Shown here in pieces: positions 26,182 to 35,375 of a stretch of DNA of 41,694 nucleotides. The notes below the pieces were generated by a model. The model did not search any database. It worked only from the letters and a program-made list of their open reading frames with translations, and was not told where the DNA came from. Origin of the DNA: a virus. The translations under genes and the position numbers were made by a program. Every line of letters begins with the position of its first letter. The first letter of the stretch is position 1. The stretch spans positions 1 through 41,694 of IMG/VR virus record IMGVR_UViG_3300007346_000058. One strand, 5' to 3'.

Positions 26182-27113
26182 TATTGTTGATTATCTTTTT
26201 GTTCTTCTAAATTAGCAAACTGAACTACCTGAGCTTCTCTTATCTGCATACCTGAGTATTGAAGTATCTTAGTTACTAAGTTTACCTCATCATCAATTGG
26301 CAGCTCAAAGTCTTGATAATCCGATTGCGATTGGTCAAATACAGGCTCTCCACTTGCAAGTGTACTGTATGTCCACTTAGGGTCTTTTGGATATCTAATA
26401 TACTGACTAAATATCTGACCTGGATTGTTTATTGTTTTCGGCAATACTGTTATTGAATCACTATTTAAAGAATATGCTGGAAACGTTTTAGTAGGTGCTG
26501 TAAGCAGTGAATTAGCTAGCATACTAATCTTACTGTTAGTTACCTTTTCTGCTTCATAGCTCTCATCTTTAAATATAGAATAGTCATCACCTGAAGGAGT
26601 AAATATATTCTCATCTAAAGTAAGCTCAGTGTCACTAACTATTGCTAATATCTCTGCCTTATCAAGTGTCGCTATATTTACTACTATATCTCCAACGTTA
26701 ACTGTCGTTGTAAAGCTTGCAGTAGAATCAATTAATTGATTATTACCTGATGCGTCACTCTCACCGCTAACTCTAAAAGTAGTATATGCCAATACCTTAT
26801 TTAATAAATAGTAATCATCTCCTGTTGTTGTTTGAGAAGGTGTAAAGTATTTATTATAATTCTTTTGGTCAAAGTTTTTTATTACTGAAAACGTGTCTAT
26901 AGATTCCTCAATCCCTTTTGTTATATCAGCATACTCAGACCCTGATATTCTAGCGTTTTCTTTATTTATTGCTGTGTTGTAATTACTAAAGTAATTCTCG
27001 AAGATTTCTAGCTGTGCTTGTTTAGCAAACAGATTAAAATCCTGTGGGGATATATACCCATAGTTGTTCTTGTTAAGAACCGAAAAGACTGTATTTCTTA
27101 CTGAGTTTATCAT
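26181..27113 (-). CDS. Connector/ring or tail structural protein
   Basis: A 310-aa protein opening with VRNTVFSVLNKNNYGYISPQ and DFNLFAKQAQLEIFENYF, a helical block that recurs in virion proteins of crAss-like and Cellulophaga podoviruses. A beta-rich insert (STASFTTTVNVGDIVVNI...) lies in the middle. Near the C-terminus, EVNLVTKILQYSGMQIREAQ is helical. It is the first gene after a terminator and has its own candidate promoter, so it starts the tail operon. It probably makes one of the rings under the portal. Confidence 0.6.
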   Translation of the reverse strand: MINSVRNTVFSVLNKNNYGYISPQDFNLFAKQAQLEIFENYFSNYNTAINKENARISGSEYADITKGIEESIDTFSVIKNFDQKNYNKYFTPSQTTTGDDYYLLNKVLAYTTFRVSGESDASGNNQLIDSTASFTTTVNVGDIVVNIATLDKAEILAIVSDTELTLDENIFTPSGDDYSIFKDESYEAEKVTNSKISMLANSLLTAPTKTFPAYSLNSDSITVLPKTINNPGQIFSQYIRYPKDPKWTYSTLASGEPVFDQSQSDYQDFELPIDDEVNLVTKILQYSGMQIREAQVVQFANLEEQKDNQQ

Positions 27114-27127
27114 AATAAACTTTTGTA

Positions 27128-27135
27128 CAAAGATA
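27128..27135 (-). promoter_or_regulatory. Candidate tail-operon promoter, -7 box TATCTTTG
   Basis: TATCTTTGTAC lies 14 nt ahead of the ATG at 27113 and immediately after the T-run of the terminator of the preceding unit. It is identical over 8 bp to the box at 18877-18884. The -33 region falls within the terminator hairpin and has no TTG. Confidence 0.55.
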
Positions 27136-27137
27136 AC

Positions 27138-27171
27138 AAAAAAAAAGAGTCCGATGGAAAATCGGACTCTT
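27138..27171 (-). terminator. Strong intrinsic terminator before the tail operon
   Basis: A perfect 11-bp stem (AAGAGTCCGAT / ATCGGACTCTT) with a 5-nt loop, followed on the - strand by nine T residues. It ends the unit holding the 249-aa head-region gene. Confidence 0.92.
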
Positions 27172-27194
27172 GTAATATATACTATATATGCTCG

Positions 27195-27944
27195 CTATCC
27201 TTCTATAAGATTCTCAAGCATTTTTAGTGAGTCAATTCCTTCATCACTCTGCAAGTATGATGTTGCTAAATACAATGGGTCTTCATTAAATGGAACAACA
27301 AGCATTCTTGTTTTGTTAGATGGTGTATTAAACCATATTTCCTTTTTGTTTTTTCTAAAAGTCAACAACCCTTTATCAAAGAATAATTGAACTATACCTT
27401 GAACCTTTACTGTTGGGTCATTAATAGCATCTAAGAAATCACTTGGATTACTTTTAGCAAAAATCAACATATCTCTTTTTAATTCAGCAGTAGATGTCTT
27501 AGACGTATCTTTACCAAACAATACACGAGATAATGATTCAATCTGCTCAATAGACAATTTACTTGCCTCAACAAGTGCATCAACCTCAAGATTTAAAATT
27601 TCAACCTCTTCTTCTGCATCCTTAGCTTCATCTATTTCTACAAATTTACTTCCATTCATAGGATGATAATGTAAAAATTCTTGTAGTACAGGGTTATTTT
27701 TAGGAACGTAAAGCATACCATCTTCAAAAACAATTGGCTCTAAAATTACATTGCCATCTTGCTCATCTTCAAATGGAGACTTTTGGTTTCTAGCATATCT
27801 AAGTGGTCTGTTCTCATTTCTTTCTTCATCGAAGTAAAGTAATGAATAGCTCCTAGAACTTTTCGTTGGTATCATAAACGATAAGGGAGCTCTTTCTGAT
27901 GTTAATCTGTAGGTTTTAGCTACAGCTATTTTTTTATTTTTCAT
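27195..27944 (-). CDS. Head-region protein of unknown function, 249 aa
   Basis: Begins MKNKKIAVAKTYRLTSERAP, continues with mixed charged sequence, an acidic helical centre (IDEAKDAEEEVEILNLEVDA) and a C-terminus with KEIWFNTPSNKTRMLVVPF. No family recognised. An in-frame GTG at 27989 would place 15 codons inside a terminator hairpin. The ATG at 27944 has the AATCAAATG leader seen before two other late genes, so I use it. It is flanked by terminators on both sides and lies directly after the capsid gene. A capsid accessory or assembly factor is plausible but unproven. Confidence 0.65.
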   Translation of the reverse strand: MKNKKIAVAKTYRLTSERAPLSFMIPTKSSRSYSLLYFDEERNENRPLRYARNQKSPFEDEQDGNVILEPIVFEDGMLYVPKNNPVLQEFLHYHPMNGSKFVEIDEAKDAEEEVEILNLEVDALVEASKLSIEQIESLSRVLFGKDTSKTSTAELKRDMLIFAKSNPSDFLDAINDPTVKVQGIVQLFFDKGLLTFRKNKKEIWFNTPSNKTRMLVVPFNEDPLYLATSYLQSDEGIDSLKMLENLIEG

Positions 27945-27968
27945 TTGATTTAATTTATAATTTTTTTT

Positions 27969-27996
27969 AAAAAAGGGGTGATATTTCACACCCCTT
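27969..27996 (-). terminator. Intrinsic terminator after the capsid gene
   Basis: An 8-bp stem (AAGGGGTG / CACCCCTT) with an 8-nt loop, followed on the - strand by TTTTTT. It lies 17 bp after the major capsid stop codon and may be partly read through to the 249-aa gene. Confidence 0.85.
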
Positions 27997-28012
27997 GTAA
28001 TATTGGTTACTC

Positions 28013-29488
28013 CTAGTCTTTAAAGATAAAGAAGTTGTTTGCACCCATAGTACATACAGCTCTTTCAGAAAGGAAGTGTACTTCCATTGCATCAAGGTCG
28101 CTAGTCATTGCACCACCTGCTGAACCTGTAATCCACGTTTTGTAACGTCTATCTTCAGTTTCTGAAGCTCTGTAACGAACGTGCAAGAAAGGTCGCTTAG
28201 CATTCTTTCCAAGAACTTGGTCATAAACAGTAGTAGAACCTGCTGGTACTAATAATCCATTTACAACTTCACCTCCCGTAAGACCACCACGCATAGTTGG
28301 GTCGTTTAAGTATTTCCAATCAGTCTTGTAGAAATCATAACCTCTACGGAATCCTGTGAAACCTAAGTTAAGAGCCATATCCTTATCGTTGTCAAATAGT
28401 CCGTAAGACGTACCACCTGGAGAACCGTAAGAGTTTTGAGCTGCTAACATATCGTCAATATCAAAACCAAAATTTCTATTCAAGAAAATAACATTCTCTT
28501 CGATAGAACCTTGCTTATCTAGTCGTCTAATAATATCATCAAAAGAACCTAAATCACTAGGATTACCTCCTGACCATACGTTTCCTCGGTTTTCTACTGT
28601 GTAGAAAATACCTTCAGAACCTTTAAAACCTGCTGCAACCGCACCTGAACCTGTTGCTGCTGGCTCAGCTTCAATCATTGCTGTTTCTAAGTAATCATCA
28701 AAACGTAAACGAGTTTCGTGCTCTGATTTCATATACCATAGGTATCCTGTAGCACCATTTTCAGTAGTTACTTCTACCCATCCGATTTGAGCCATATCAG
28801 AACCTGATACTGCATACTTATCTTTAAGGATAATTGGAGATGTTTCAAAAATCTCATCATCAGCTTCTAAAGAACCTTCCATTCCGTTAGTTCCTTTTTT
28901 AAATTCAGAACCGTAAACGAATATTTCAAAAACGTTAGTTGCATCACCATTAGCAAAACCTTGTGCATCGTAAAACGCTACACTAATTTCATCATCTGCT
29001 GCTAAATTATCAGCCGTACCAACTGCTGTTACAATAGCTTTGTTAGTAGTAGCTACACCACCTGCAACTGTTTTAGAGCTAACCATAATAGTTTGACCCT
29101 TTCGAATAGCAATTTGACCTGCTGTACCGATAGTAGTAGCACGGTTAGGAACTAATGTATCGTTAATAGTAAATGTAGCTGTATCTACATAAGCTACTGC
29201 TGCTGGTGGCGTATAAGTAGCTGCTGCAGTACAGTTTACATACTTAGTGTGAAGTCTTCCTTGCTCAGCCCATTTGATAAGGTCAGAGTTAGAAGGCATT
29301 TCTGCTCCTACCATTCTAAGGAATGAGGAGATTGTACGATTACCATATCTCTCAAATTCTTTCTCATAAGTATCAGGTAGATACTGATTCAAGAAATCAA
29401 AGTTGGTAATATAATTTGTTGCGAGTGGGACTTGCTGTGCACTTGGCTGCAAATCAAACCCGGGGGTTGTTTGGACACTTCCTGCCAT
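28013..29488 (-). CDS. Major capsid protein (crAss-like type)
   Basis: A 491-aa protein with FLNQYLPDTYEKEFERYGNR (32-51), TISSFLRMVGAEMP and KWAEQGRLHTKYVNC near the N-terminus. This block is characteristic of capsid proteins of crAss-like and related Bacteroidota podoviruses, which adopt the HK97 fold. The region about 90-185 is a beta-rich insertion. The C-terminus (SERAVCTMGANNFFIF) is compact. It follows the scaffold gene, lies before a terminator, and has a distinctive leader (AAAAAAGAAAAATTATG) repeated exactly before the DUF7936-like gene. The assignment relies on motif memory and on position after TerL, portal and scaffold. Confidence 0.85.
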   Translation of the reverse strand: MAGSVQTTPGFDLQPSAQQVPLATNYITNFDFLNQYLPDTYEKEFERYGNRTISSFLRMVGAEMPSNSDLIKWAEQGRLHTKYVNCTAAATYTPPAAVAYVDTATFTINDTLVPNRATTIGTAGQIAIRKGQTIMVSSKTVAGGVATTNKAIVTAVGTADNLAADDEISVAFYDAQGFANGDATNVFEIFVYGSEFKKGTNGMEGSLEADDEIFETSPIILKDKYAVSGSDMAQIGWVEVTTENGATGYLWYMKSEHETRLRFDDYLETAMIEAEPAATGSGAVAAGFKGSEGIFYTVENRGNVWSGGNPSDLGSFDDIIRRLDKQGSIEENVIFLNRNFGFDIDDMLAAQNSYGSPGGTSYGLFDNDKDMALNLGFTGFRRGYDFYKTDWKYLNDPTMRGGLTGGEVVNGLLVPAGSTTVYDQVLGKNAKRPFLHVRYRASETEDRRYKTWITGSAGGAMTSDLDAMEVHFLSERAVCTMGANNFFIFKD

Positions 29489-29514
29489 AATTTTTCTTTT
29501 TTAATTTTTTAAAC

Positions 29515-30651
29515 TTATTTTTTACTTCTAATTTTTAAACCTCTTCCCGAGTCGTTGCTTAGAGATTTGATTTGAACCCCTCCTTTAGAAGTTACTTCAG
29601 GTGCTTTGCGTTCAGACATATTAATGTTTTTCGTCTTACGCATCACATCGTCAGTTGCCTCTGCTTTACCTTGTTCGTAAAAGAACTTGGCAAACTTGTC
29701 AGGATTCATTGCAATAGACAAAGCCTTATGGTATCCTACTGCATCTTCAATAAGTCCATCTTCATTCAAAAACTTTCCTATAAAGTTATTTGGGTCAGAT
29801 TGAGCTTTCTTTAGTTCAGTAGCGTCACCCGGAGAATAAGTTACCTTTTTATCGTCAAGCGTGAACTCAAAACCTTTGAACTCACTTCCGAATACGTTAT
29901 CAGTTTTCTTATAAAACCAATCACGCTTTCTTTGTAACTCTTCTTCGTAAGTCTTTGATGACTCTATATATTGTTTATATGCCTCAAGGTCTTTCGCATC
30001 ACTTTCAGAAATAGAACTCCCACTTGACTCAAGGGGAACTCTGTACTTTTCCTTCTGCTCATTGAAATACTTTTTGGCTTTAGCAATAGTCTTTTTTCTT
30101 GCTATTTTGATTTTCTTAATGTCTGCTTCATCATCTACATCCTCATCATATGAGTAGTCCTCCATTAACATATCAATGTCTTCGGAGTCTAGACCTTCTT
30201 CTGTTGCACTAAGATATTCTCGTAGCAATGTATCAGGGTTTAATTCATTGAAGTCTTTGTTTAATCTAACATAGTCATCAATTCCTCTCCCTGTCTCTTT
30301 TTTGTACTTGTAATAAGCTGCAACATCTTCAGGCATCTCTTCAGATTCCTTAGCTGCTGTAAGCTCATCAAGAGAATTAATTTCTCTTCCGTACTTATTC
30401 TTAATAAATGAAAGAACACTTTCCTCGTTTAGCTCTGAGGGTTGAGCTGTATCTTCTTGTGTTTGGTCTTCCGACTGTACACTTTCTTGTTCCTGTGTGG
30501 GCTCTGTGGTTTCATTGCTTTCTGCCACTCCTTCCACGTCAGTTCCAACCTCTTCATTTAACTTTTCTTCGTGCTTTTCGAGTAACTCCTGTTCAACTTG
30601 TTGTACAGACTTTTCTTCAACAACACCTACTTCTTTTACTTTAATTTCCAT
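29515..30651 (-). CDS. Probable capsid scaffolding protein
   Basis: A 378-aa, very acidic protein. Residues 1-80 are rich in Glu, Gln and Thr (EQELLEKHEEKLNEEV, TTEPTQEQESVQSEDQTQED). The middle is helical, and the last 17 residues form a basic tail (SNDSGRGLKIRSKK). An acidic, coiled, low-complexity protein with a basic C-terminal capsid-binding tail encoded between portal and capsid genes is the normal phage scaffold. No protease domain was seen in it. A candidate promoter lies 17 nt upstream. Confidence 0.7.
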   Translation of the reverse strand: MEIKVKEVGVVEEKSVQQVEQELLEKHEEKLNEEVGTDVEGVAESNETTEPTQEQESVQSEDQTQEDTAQPSELNEESVLSFIKNKYGREINSLDELTAAKESEEMPEDVAAYYKYKKETGRGIDDYVRLNKDFNELNPDTLLREYLSATEEGLDSEDIDMLMEDYSYDEDVDDEADIKKIKIARKKTIAKAKKYFNEQKEKYRVPLESSGSSISESDAKDLEAYKQYIESSKTYEEELQRKRDWFYKKTDNVFGSEFKGFEFTLDDKKVTYSPGDATELKKAQSDPNNFIGKFLNEDGLIEDAVGYHKALSIAMNPDKFAKFFYEQGKAEATDDVMRKTKNINMSERKAPEVTSKGGVQIKSLSNDSGRGLKIRSKK

Positions 30652-30667
30652 TTGATTTGATTTTATG

Positions 30668-30675
30668 CAAAATTA
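30668..30675 (-). promoter_or_regulatory. Candidate scaffold/capsid promoter, -7 box TAATTTTG
   Basis: On the - strand TAATTTTGCA matches TAnnTTTG and lies 16 nt before the scaffold ATG, in a 45-bp spacer after the portal gene. No -33 TTG at normal spacing. Confidence 0.5.
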
Positions 30676-30696
30676 AACAAAAAATAATTATGTTTT

Positions 30697-33132
30697 TTAC
30701 CTAGGTTCAAACTCAGCTAGGTCAAATCCATCTAAACTATCCTCGTTAGATTCAAAGTTCATAGGTGGTAAATTATTCTTTCTTTGATTTATTAGTTTTG
30801 ATTGCTCAGAATTTTGTTGGCTAATTCTTTCCGATTTAGCTTTTTCTCTTTGGTCTTCTCTGCCTTGAAGTTGATTAGCTTCCATACCTCTAAGCTGCAT
30901 ATTAAGACTAAACTCTTTATCCATTAGTCTTTCTTTAAGAATAGCTTCATTCTTCATCTTCTCTATCTCAAATGCTATTTCTGCTTGTTTAAGTTGCATC
31001 TTAGCTTGAGCTTCTGCTTGCATTTTCTGCATAGATGTTTGAGCAGCCATTTGCTGAGATTGCATCTGTTGCTGTGCCTGCATAGCCTGAGCTTGCATAG
31101 CCATTTTTTCTTCTCTCTCTTGCTTAGCTTTACGCTTAACTTTTAATAACTGATTAGCTAATTTAATGTTTCTTATCTCACGAATATCAATTGCATCTTC
31201 AAGATTAATATCTCCTTTAGATAACGCCATCTGAATATTCTGCTCAAGCATTGATTTCTGCTCCTCATCAGGAGATACTTCAATAAATATTCCAAAGTCA
31301 TATAAATACAAGTCATTTATATCATCTAAAATAGATACATTATATTTACCTATCTTGTTAATAAACTCATCTTTAAAATCAGCATACTGTAAAACATCAC
31401 TTACCCTGTAAGATAAACTTTCAGCTAGTGACCTATACATATAAAGACTTCCATCTAAAATATGTCTAGTCGCTGTATTTGAATTAGCTGCTGCTAGTTT
31501 TTGTAAACCAACTAATGAATCAGGGTCAGGCATACTTCCATCTCTAGCTTCATTAAGACCCGTTACATTTCTGATTTGATTTAGATAATGATTATAGTTA
31601 CCTATAAGCATTTGTGTTTTAGATGCACCCGAGTTTGATGTTAGTTGCTGTATTGGCACTCTTGCGTTGTTAAATTCACCATCGCCTGTATAGCTTCTAC
31701 CAATAACACTACCTGTTTGGAAATATAGCCTTAATGCATCTTCAGGATTGTATGCTGCTCCTGTACCTAAGTCTACCTCATTTAAACCATCAGCATCAAT
31801 AAATACACCGTCAGGTACAACTTTAGCAATAACTTGCTGTAGTTTTAAATGAGTAATCTGAATCAAGTCAGCAAATGGTATCATACGTCTAACTAAAGAC
31901 TCTATAACACCTTTATACATTCTTGGTGCAACAGCAACGTAGTTAGGAAGTGCGTGCTGTGTAGCAGACTTTGGTCTTACCATATTCTCAGCCATCTCCC
32001 ATTTAAGCATTATGTTAGTTCCCATAACCATAACACCATTATACCACACATCAATAGTTTTCTCTACTTTTTCAAATGACCCTTCCTCCATCATCTCTTC
32101 AGGTGGATTAAATTGGTCATCCTTTTCTACCATTGATATAGCTCCACTATCTTTAATCTTTTTCTTATATACAATCTTTTTAGTTGTCTTATAATTAAAG
32201 TACATTAGAGTAGTCGTGTCTCTATAAAATATATCGTTATCATAATACTGAGCTACATTATAGTAATCATACCAAGACTGCCCATACTTAGATATCTCTT
32301 CTAAATCTGAATTAGTTAAGGTAGGGTCTATTTTCTTTAGCTCAATAATAGGTACTGTTTTTATCTCACCCCAATAAAAACAATCTTTGAAGTTAGGGTC
32401 TTCGGTGTAACTATAAACAATGTTAGCAGGGTCTACATATTCAACCTTTACGCCTGACCCCGGCAAAAACTCTGTTTTAGCTACACCCATACCTAATACA
32501 GTTAAGTCATAGTCAATTCTTTTACGAATATCTTGGTAGTGGTTTTCATCAAACATTGTATCAATAGCAGTCTCTTCTGCTATCTCAATTGCAGGCTTAT
32601 ACTTAAGCTGCATATATAATGCTAATTCTTCATCTGTTTCAGGTAGCTCTTCTGAATCTACAGTAAACGGATTTACTCCTGTATTGTCTTGTATTTTTTG
32701 AAGGAATGGTTTTGCAATCATTTGCCCTTCAATCATTTCTTGAAACTTGCTTCTTTTAGATTGAGATAAAGCATCTTGAGAATATGCCTTTACTTTAAAT
32801 AATCTATCAGACATTCCATTGACAACAATATCAACAAACTTAGGTAGTATAGGAACAGGTGTCCAATCTAGGTTTAAGTATGATAAGTCACCATCTACGG
32901 CTAACTCATTTTTATATTTTCCTACAGATTGCTCTCCTCTTGCATATAGTCTTAATCTGTGAAATTCTCCCCATTGGCTGTAAAATCTACATTGTCTCCC
33001 GTCCTTCTTGAACCATTCATATTGAATTGCTTGTCCAATCTGTAAACCAAATTCATCAGTAGCTTTCTCAGCATCTGATACAAATTGACTAGGGAATCCT
33101 GTAGATGATATGTTTATTTTAACATCGTTCAT
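30697..33132 (-). CDS. Portal protein
   Basis: Forms the dodecameric ring at one capsid vertex for DNA passage. The 811-aa product has portal-type blocks: VEYVDPANIVYSYTEDPNFK, then FYWGEIKTVPIIELKKIDPT, and PFADLIQITHLKLQQVIAKV with VTGLNEARDGS further on. The last about 150 residues (from about 660) are unusual: a long Met/Gln/Ala/Lys/Glu helix (MQAQAMQAQQQMQSQQMAAQ and beyond), probably the barrel or a flexible internal extension. The start overlaps the TerL stop by ATGA. Length and order are as in crAss-like phages. Confidence 0.9.
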   Translation of the reverse strand: MNDVKINISSTGFPSQFVSDAEKATDEFGLQIGQAIQYEWFKKDGRQCRFYSQWGEFHRLRLYARGEQSVGKYKNELAVDGDLSYLNLDWTPVPILPKFVDIVVNGMSDRLFKVKAYSQDALSQSKRSKFQEMIEGQMIAKPFLQKIQDNTGVNPFTVDSEELPETDEELALYMQLKYKPAIEIAEETAIDTMFDENHYQDIRKRIDYDLTVLGMGVAKTEFLPGSGVKVEYVDPANIVYSYTEDPNFKDCFYWGEIKTVPIIELKKIDPTLTNSDLEEISKYGQSWYDYYNVAQYYDNDIFYRDTTTLMYFNYKTTKKIVYKKKIKDSGAISMVEKDDQFNPPEEMMEEGSFEKVEKTIDVWYNGVMVMGTNIMLKWEMAENMVRPKSATQHALPNYVAVAPRMYKGVIESLVRRMIPFADLIQITHLKLQQVIAKVVPDGVFIDADGLNEVDLGTGAAYNPEDALRLYFQTGSVIGRSYTGDGEFNNARVPIQQLTSNSGASKTQMLIGNYNHYLNQIRNVTGLNEARDGSMPDPDSLVGLQKLAAANSNTATRHILDGSLYMYRSLAESLSYRVSDVLQYADFKDEFINKIGKYNVSILDDINDLYLYDFGIFIEVSPDEEQKSMLEQNIQMALSKGDINLEDAIDIREIRNIKLANQLLKVKRKAKQEREEKMAMQAQAMQAQQQMQSQQMAAQTSMQKMQAEAQAKMQLKQAEIAFEIEKMKNEAILKERLMDKEFSLNMQLRGMEANQLQGREDQREKAKSERISQQNSEQSKLINQRKNNLPPMNFESNEDSLDGFDLAEFEPR

Positions 33133-35375
33133 CTAATAATTTCGCTAATATTTCCTTTATTGCTATACTTTGCAAAGTTAATCTTTATTTTTGATTGTTT
33201 TTTCTCTGCTACATATAGATGCTTCTGTGTAGCCATTATAGCTAGCCCTGAACTTATCGAAGCATCAAACTTAGTTCTATTTGTTATATCAAACTTAGCC
33301 CAATCCTCAAGTGTTCTAGTAAACGGCATAGAGCCTATATCTTCTGAATCTCTATATGTACCTTCTACATCAAACCCTACATACTTCTCTATATATGACT
33401 CAATAGCTGCTGCGTGTGCTTGCTTAACATCCTCGCTACTATTAGGTATGCCTCCAAGTTCACGTTCTGTTTTTGATAACTTATTGTATGACTTATCAGG
33501 TCTATTCATACAGAATCCTCTATATCCTCTATTTTTAAAATGATACAGGAGTCGTGGTTTGTTGTTCTCTATAAGTATTGGCATACCATAAAAAACGCAA
33601 GCCATTAACACCTCTTCAAAGAATATCTCTGCTGTTTGTGGTCTAGCTACATATTCTAAAAAAAACTCATTACTTGGTGCTTCATCCATATTGAACATTG
33701 TTACTCCGTGTAATGCACCATTAGAGCCTCCTCCACCTACAGTACCTGAAATATCATACGAGTCACAACCAAATGCACCTATGTGGTCATTGCCGGGATA
33801 CTTAGTTCCATTCCTGTCAATCACCCTATTCTGCAAGTTCTTATTAGGTGTCCAACTTACATTAAACCTACCACGCTTATCAGGACTAAATACAACCTCA
33901 CTGTCCTTAACACCATTCTTCCAATGGAAGCTGCCTCTTGTTATATGATGCTCTTTTATTAATGCATCGTTATAATCTATCTGCTGATATATCTTAGTTA
34001 GATTAAATATAGACTGCTTGCTTTCATCCCTAAATGCGTGTGATTCTGTTCGTGGGAACTGACGATAAAATTCATTGAGTGCATCTGCATCGTTCTTTAA
34101 TGACGATACTTCATTCTCCCAATAGTCTACAGCACCCTGAGATATCATTTCATTATCTACCCCCAATACAGGTTTAATAGGCTTTCTAAAAACAGGCATT
34201 CCAAATCTATCTATAAATCCTTCCATATTCCATTCCATTGGAATGAAAAGTGAATACATACCGCTTTTGGTTTGACCATTTGAGTTACGGTTTAGTACAT
34301 TAGAATCGTTGTATAACTTCTTAAAATTATCACCACCCTTGTTAAGTGCGTTGGATGTAGAACCCATCATGCACTTACCTATAATCTTACTACCTAATCG
34401 TAAACACGTTTTAGTTACTCGCCAATTATTTAAAATATTATTTGGCTTTATCCACTTACCACTTTCATCGTGTACTAATAATAATAACTTCTCACCATCA
34501 TAGCTGTTATCATCCGTGTTCTTCCAATCTATTGTAGTATCCAACCCAAACAACTCATCGTCATTTGTGTCGTACATATTCTTCTTTGTAATCTTGGCAG
34601 CAGGTATACGAAACGCAAGCTCCGTTTTCGGTTTATCCATACCATCCATAATAGGCTTGAAGAAAAATGGTAATCTACTATTTATAGGTACAACCTTATC
34701 AGTAAACATCTTCTTAGCATCAGAACCTGTTTTAGATAATATACCAACTCTAGCATCTTTTGCGAGTGTTCCTGTATTAACGCACTCGGATGATGACATA
34801 AATGAAAAACCTGAACGTCTAATCTTAAGGTATGTCATACCGAAACTTCTTTTGTCAGCCTTACAAGCCTCCCAAAATATATACAGTATACGATTTGCTT
34901 CACGATAGTCCGGATACCCAACATCAATAGATGTCCACTGCAGATACATATAATGTGCACCTGTTATATATGTAGGTACGCCATTGTTCATAAACCAATG
35001 TCCGTACTCTCTTGAATCAAACTCAGATTCAATATAATCTACCCACCTGTCTTTAAACTCAGACGGCTTATCGTTCCATTGAAATATAGATTGAATTTTT
35101 TGTAAGTCTTTTGGCAACTCTTCTCTCTCCCAATACTGCTCTTCTTTTTTACCACTTCTTTTATATACTTTTTTTGGTACTAGTGGCAATGCTATAGGCA
35201 ATCCTTGCACGGATACTATCTCACCTATCTCACCGGTCTTAGATATGATAACCATATCATACTTTTCGTCATAGCCATACTTCCACGTTTTTGCCTTGTT
35301 CTTATTTTTTAAGACATTACTTGGAACGTAATCTTCTAATGTGACGTATAAGTTATTTTGACCTTCGTTCTGCAA
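33129..35375 (-). CDS. terL: Terminase large subunit
   Basis: DNA-packaging motor and headful nuclease, 748 aa. The ATPase has KIRRSGFS (184-191) as a deviant Walker A, lacking the usual GK(S/T), and a Walker B LLLLVHDE (297-304). The nuclease domain has GCDSYD (D538), LIENN (E603) and KFDASISSG (D704), the acidic triad of the RNase H-like fold. The block KTGSDAKKMFTDKVVPINSR and the following MDGMDKPKTELAFR are typical of crAss-like terminases. The N-terminal about 170 residues are an extension before the motor. The start lies 23 bp inside the putative small-subunit gene. Confidence 0.93.
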   Translation of the reverse strand: MQNEGQNNLYVTLEDYVPSNVLKNKNKAKTWKYGYDEKYDMVIISKTGEIGEIVSVQGLPIALPLVPKKVYKRSGKKEEQYWEREELPKDLQKIQSIFQWNDKPSEFKDRWVDYIESEFDSREYGHWFMNNGVPTYITGAHYMYLQWTSIDVGYPDYREANRILYIFWEACKADKRSFGMTYLKIRRSGFSFMSSSECVNTGTLAKDARVGILSKTGSDAKKMFTDKVVPINSRLPFFFKPIMDGMDKPKTELAFRIPAAKITKKNMYDTNDDELFGLDTTIDWKNTDDNSYDGEKLLLLVHDESGKWIKPNNILNNWRVTKTCLRLGSKIIGKCMMGSTSNALNKGGDNFKKLYNDSNVLNRNSNGQTKSGMYSLFIPMEWNMEGFIDRFGMPVFRKPIKPVLGVDNEMISQGAVDYWENEVSSLKNDADALNEFYRQFPRTESHAFRDESKQSIFNLTKIYQQIDYNDALIKEHHITRGSFHWKNGVKDSEVVFSPDKRGRFNVSWTPNKNLQNRVIDRNGTKYPGNDHIGAFGCDSYDISGTVGGGGSNGALHGVTMFNMDEAPSNEFFLEYVARPQTAEIFFEEVLMACVFYGMPILIENNKPRLLYHFKNRGYRGFCMNRPDKSYNKLSKTERELGGIPNSSEDVKQAHAAAIESYIEKYVGFDVEGTYRDSEDIGSMPFTRTLEDWAKFDITNRTKFDASISSGLAIMATQKHLYVAEKKQSKIKINFAKYSNKGNISEIIR

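Noticed and set aside
27945-27989. Upstream GTG start for the 249-aa head-region gene
   Set aside because: The 15 extra codons lie in the terminator hairpin and T/A-run after the capsid gene, and the ATG at 27944 has the AATCAAATG leader seen elsewhere.
33172-33179. TAACTTTG promoter-like box at the end of TerL
   Set aside because: It is inside the codons KINFAKY, the portal start is coupled to TerL by ATGA, and there is no spacer.
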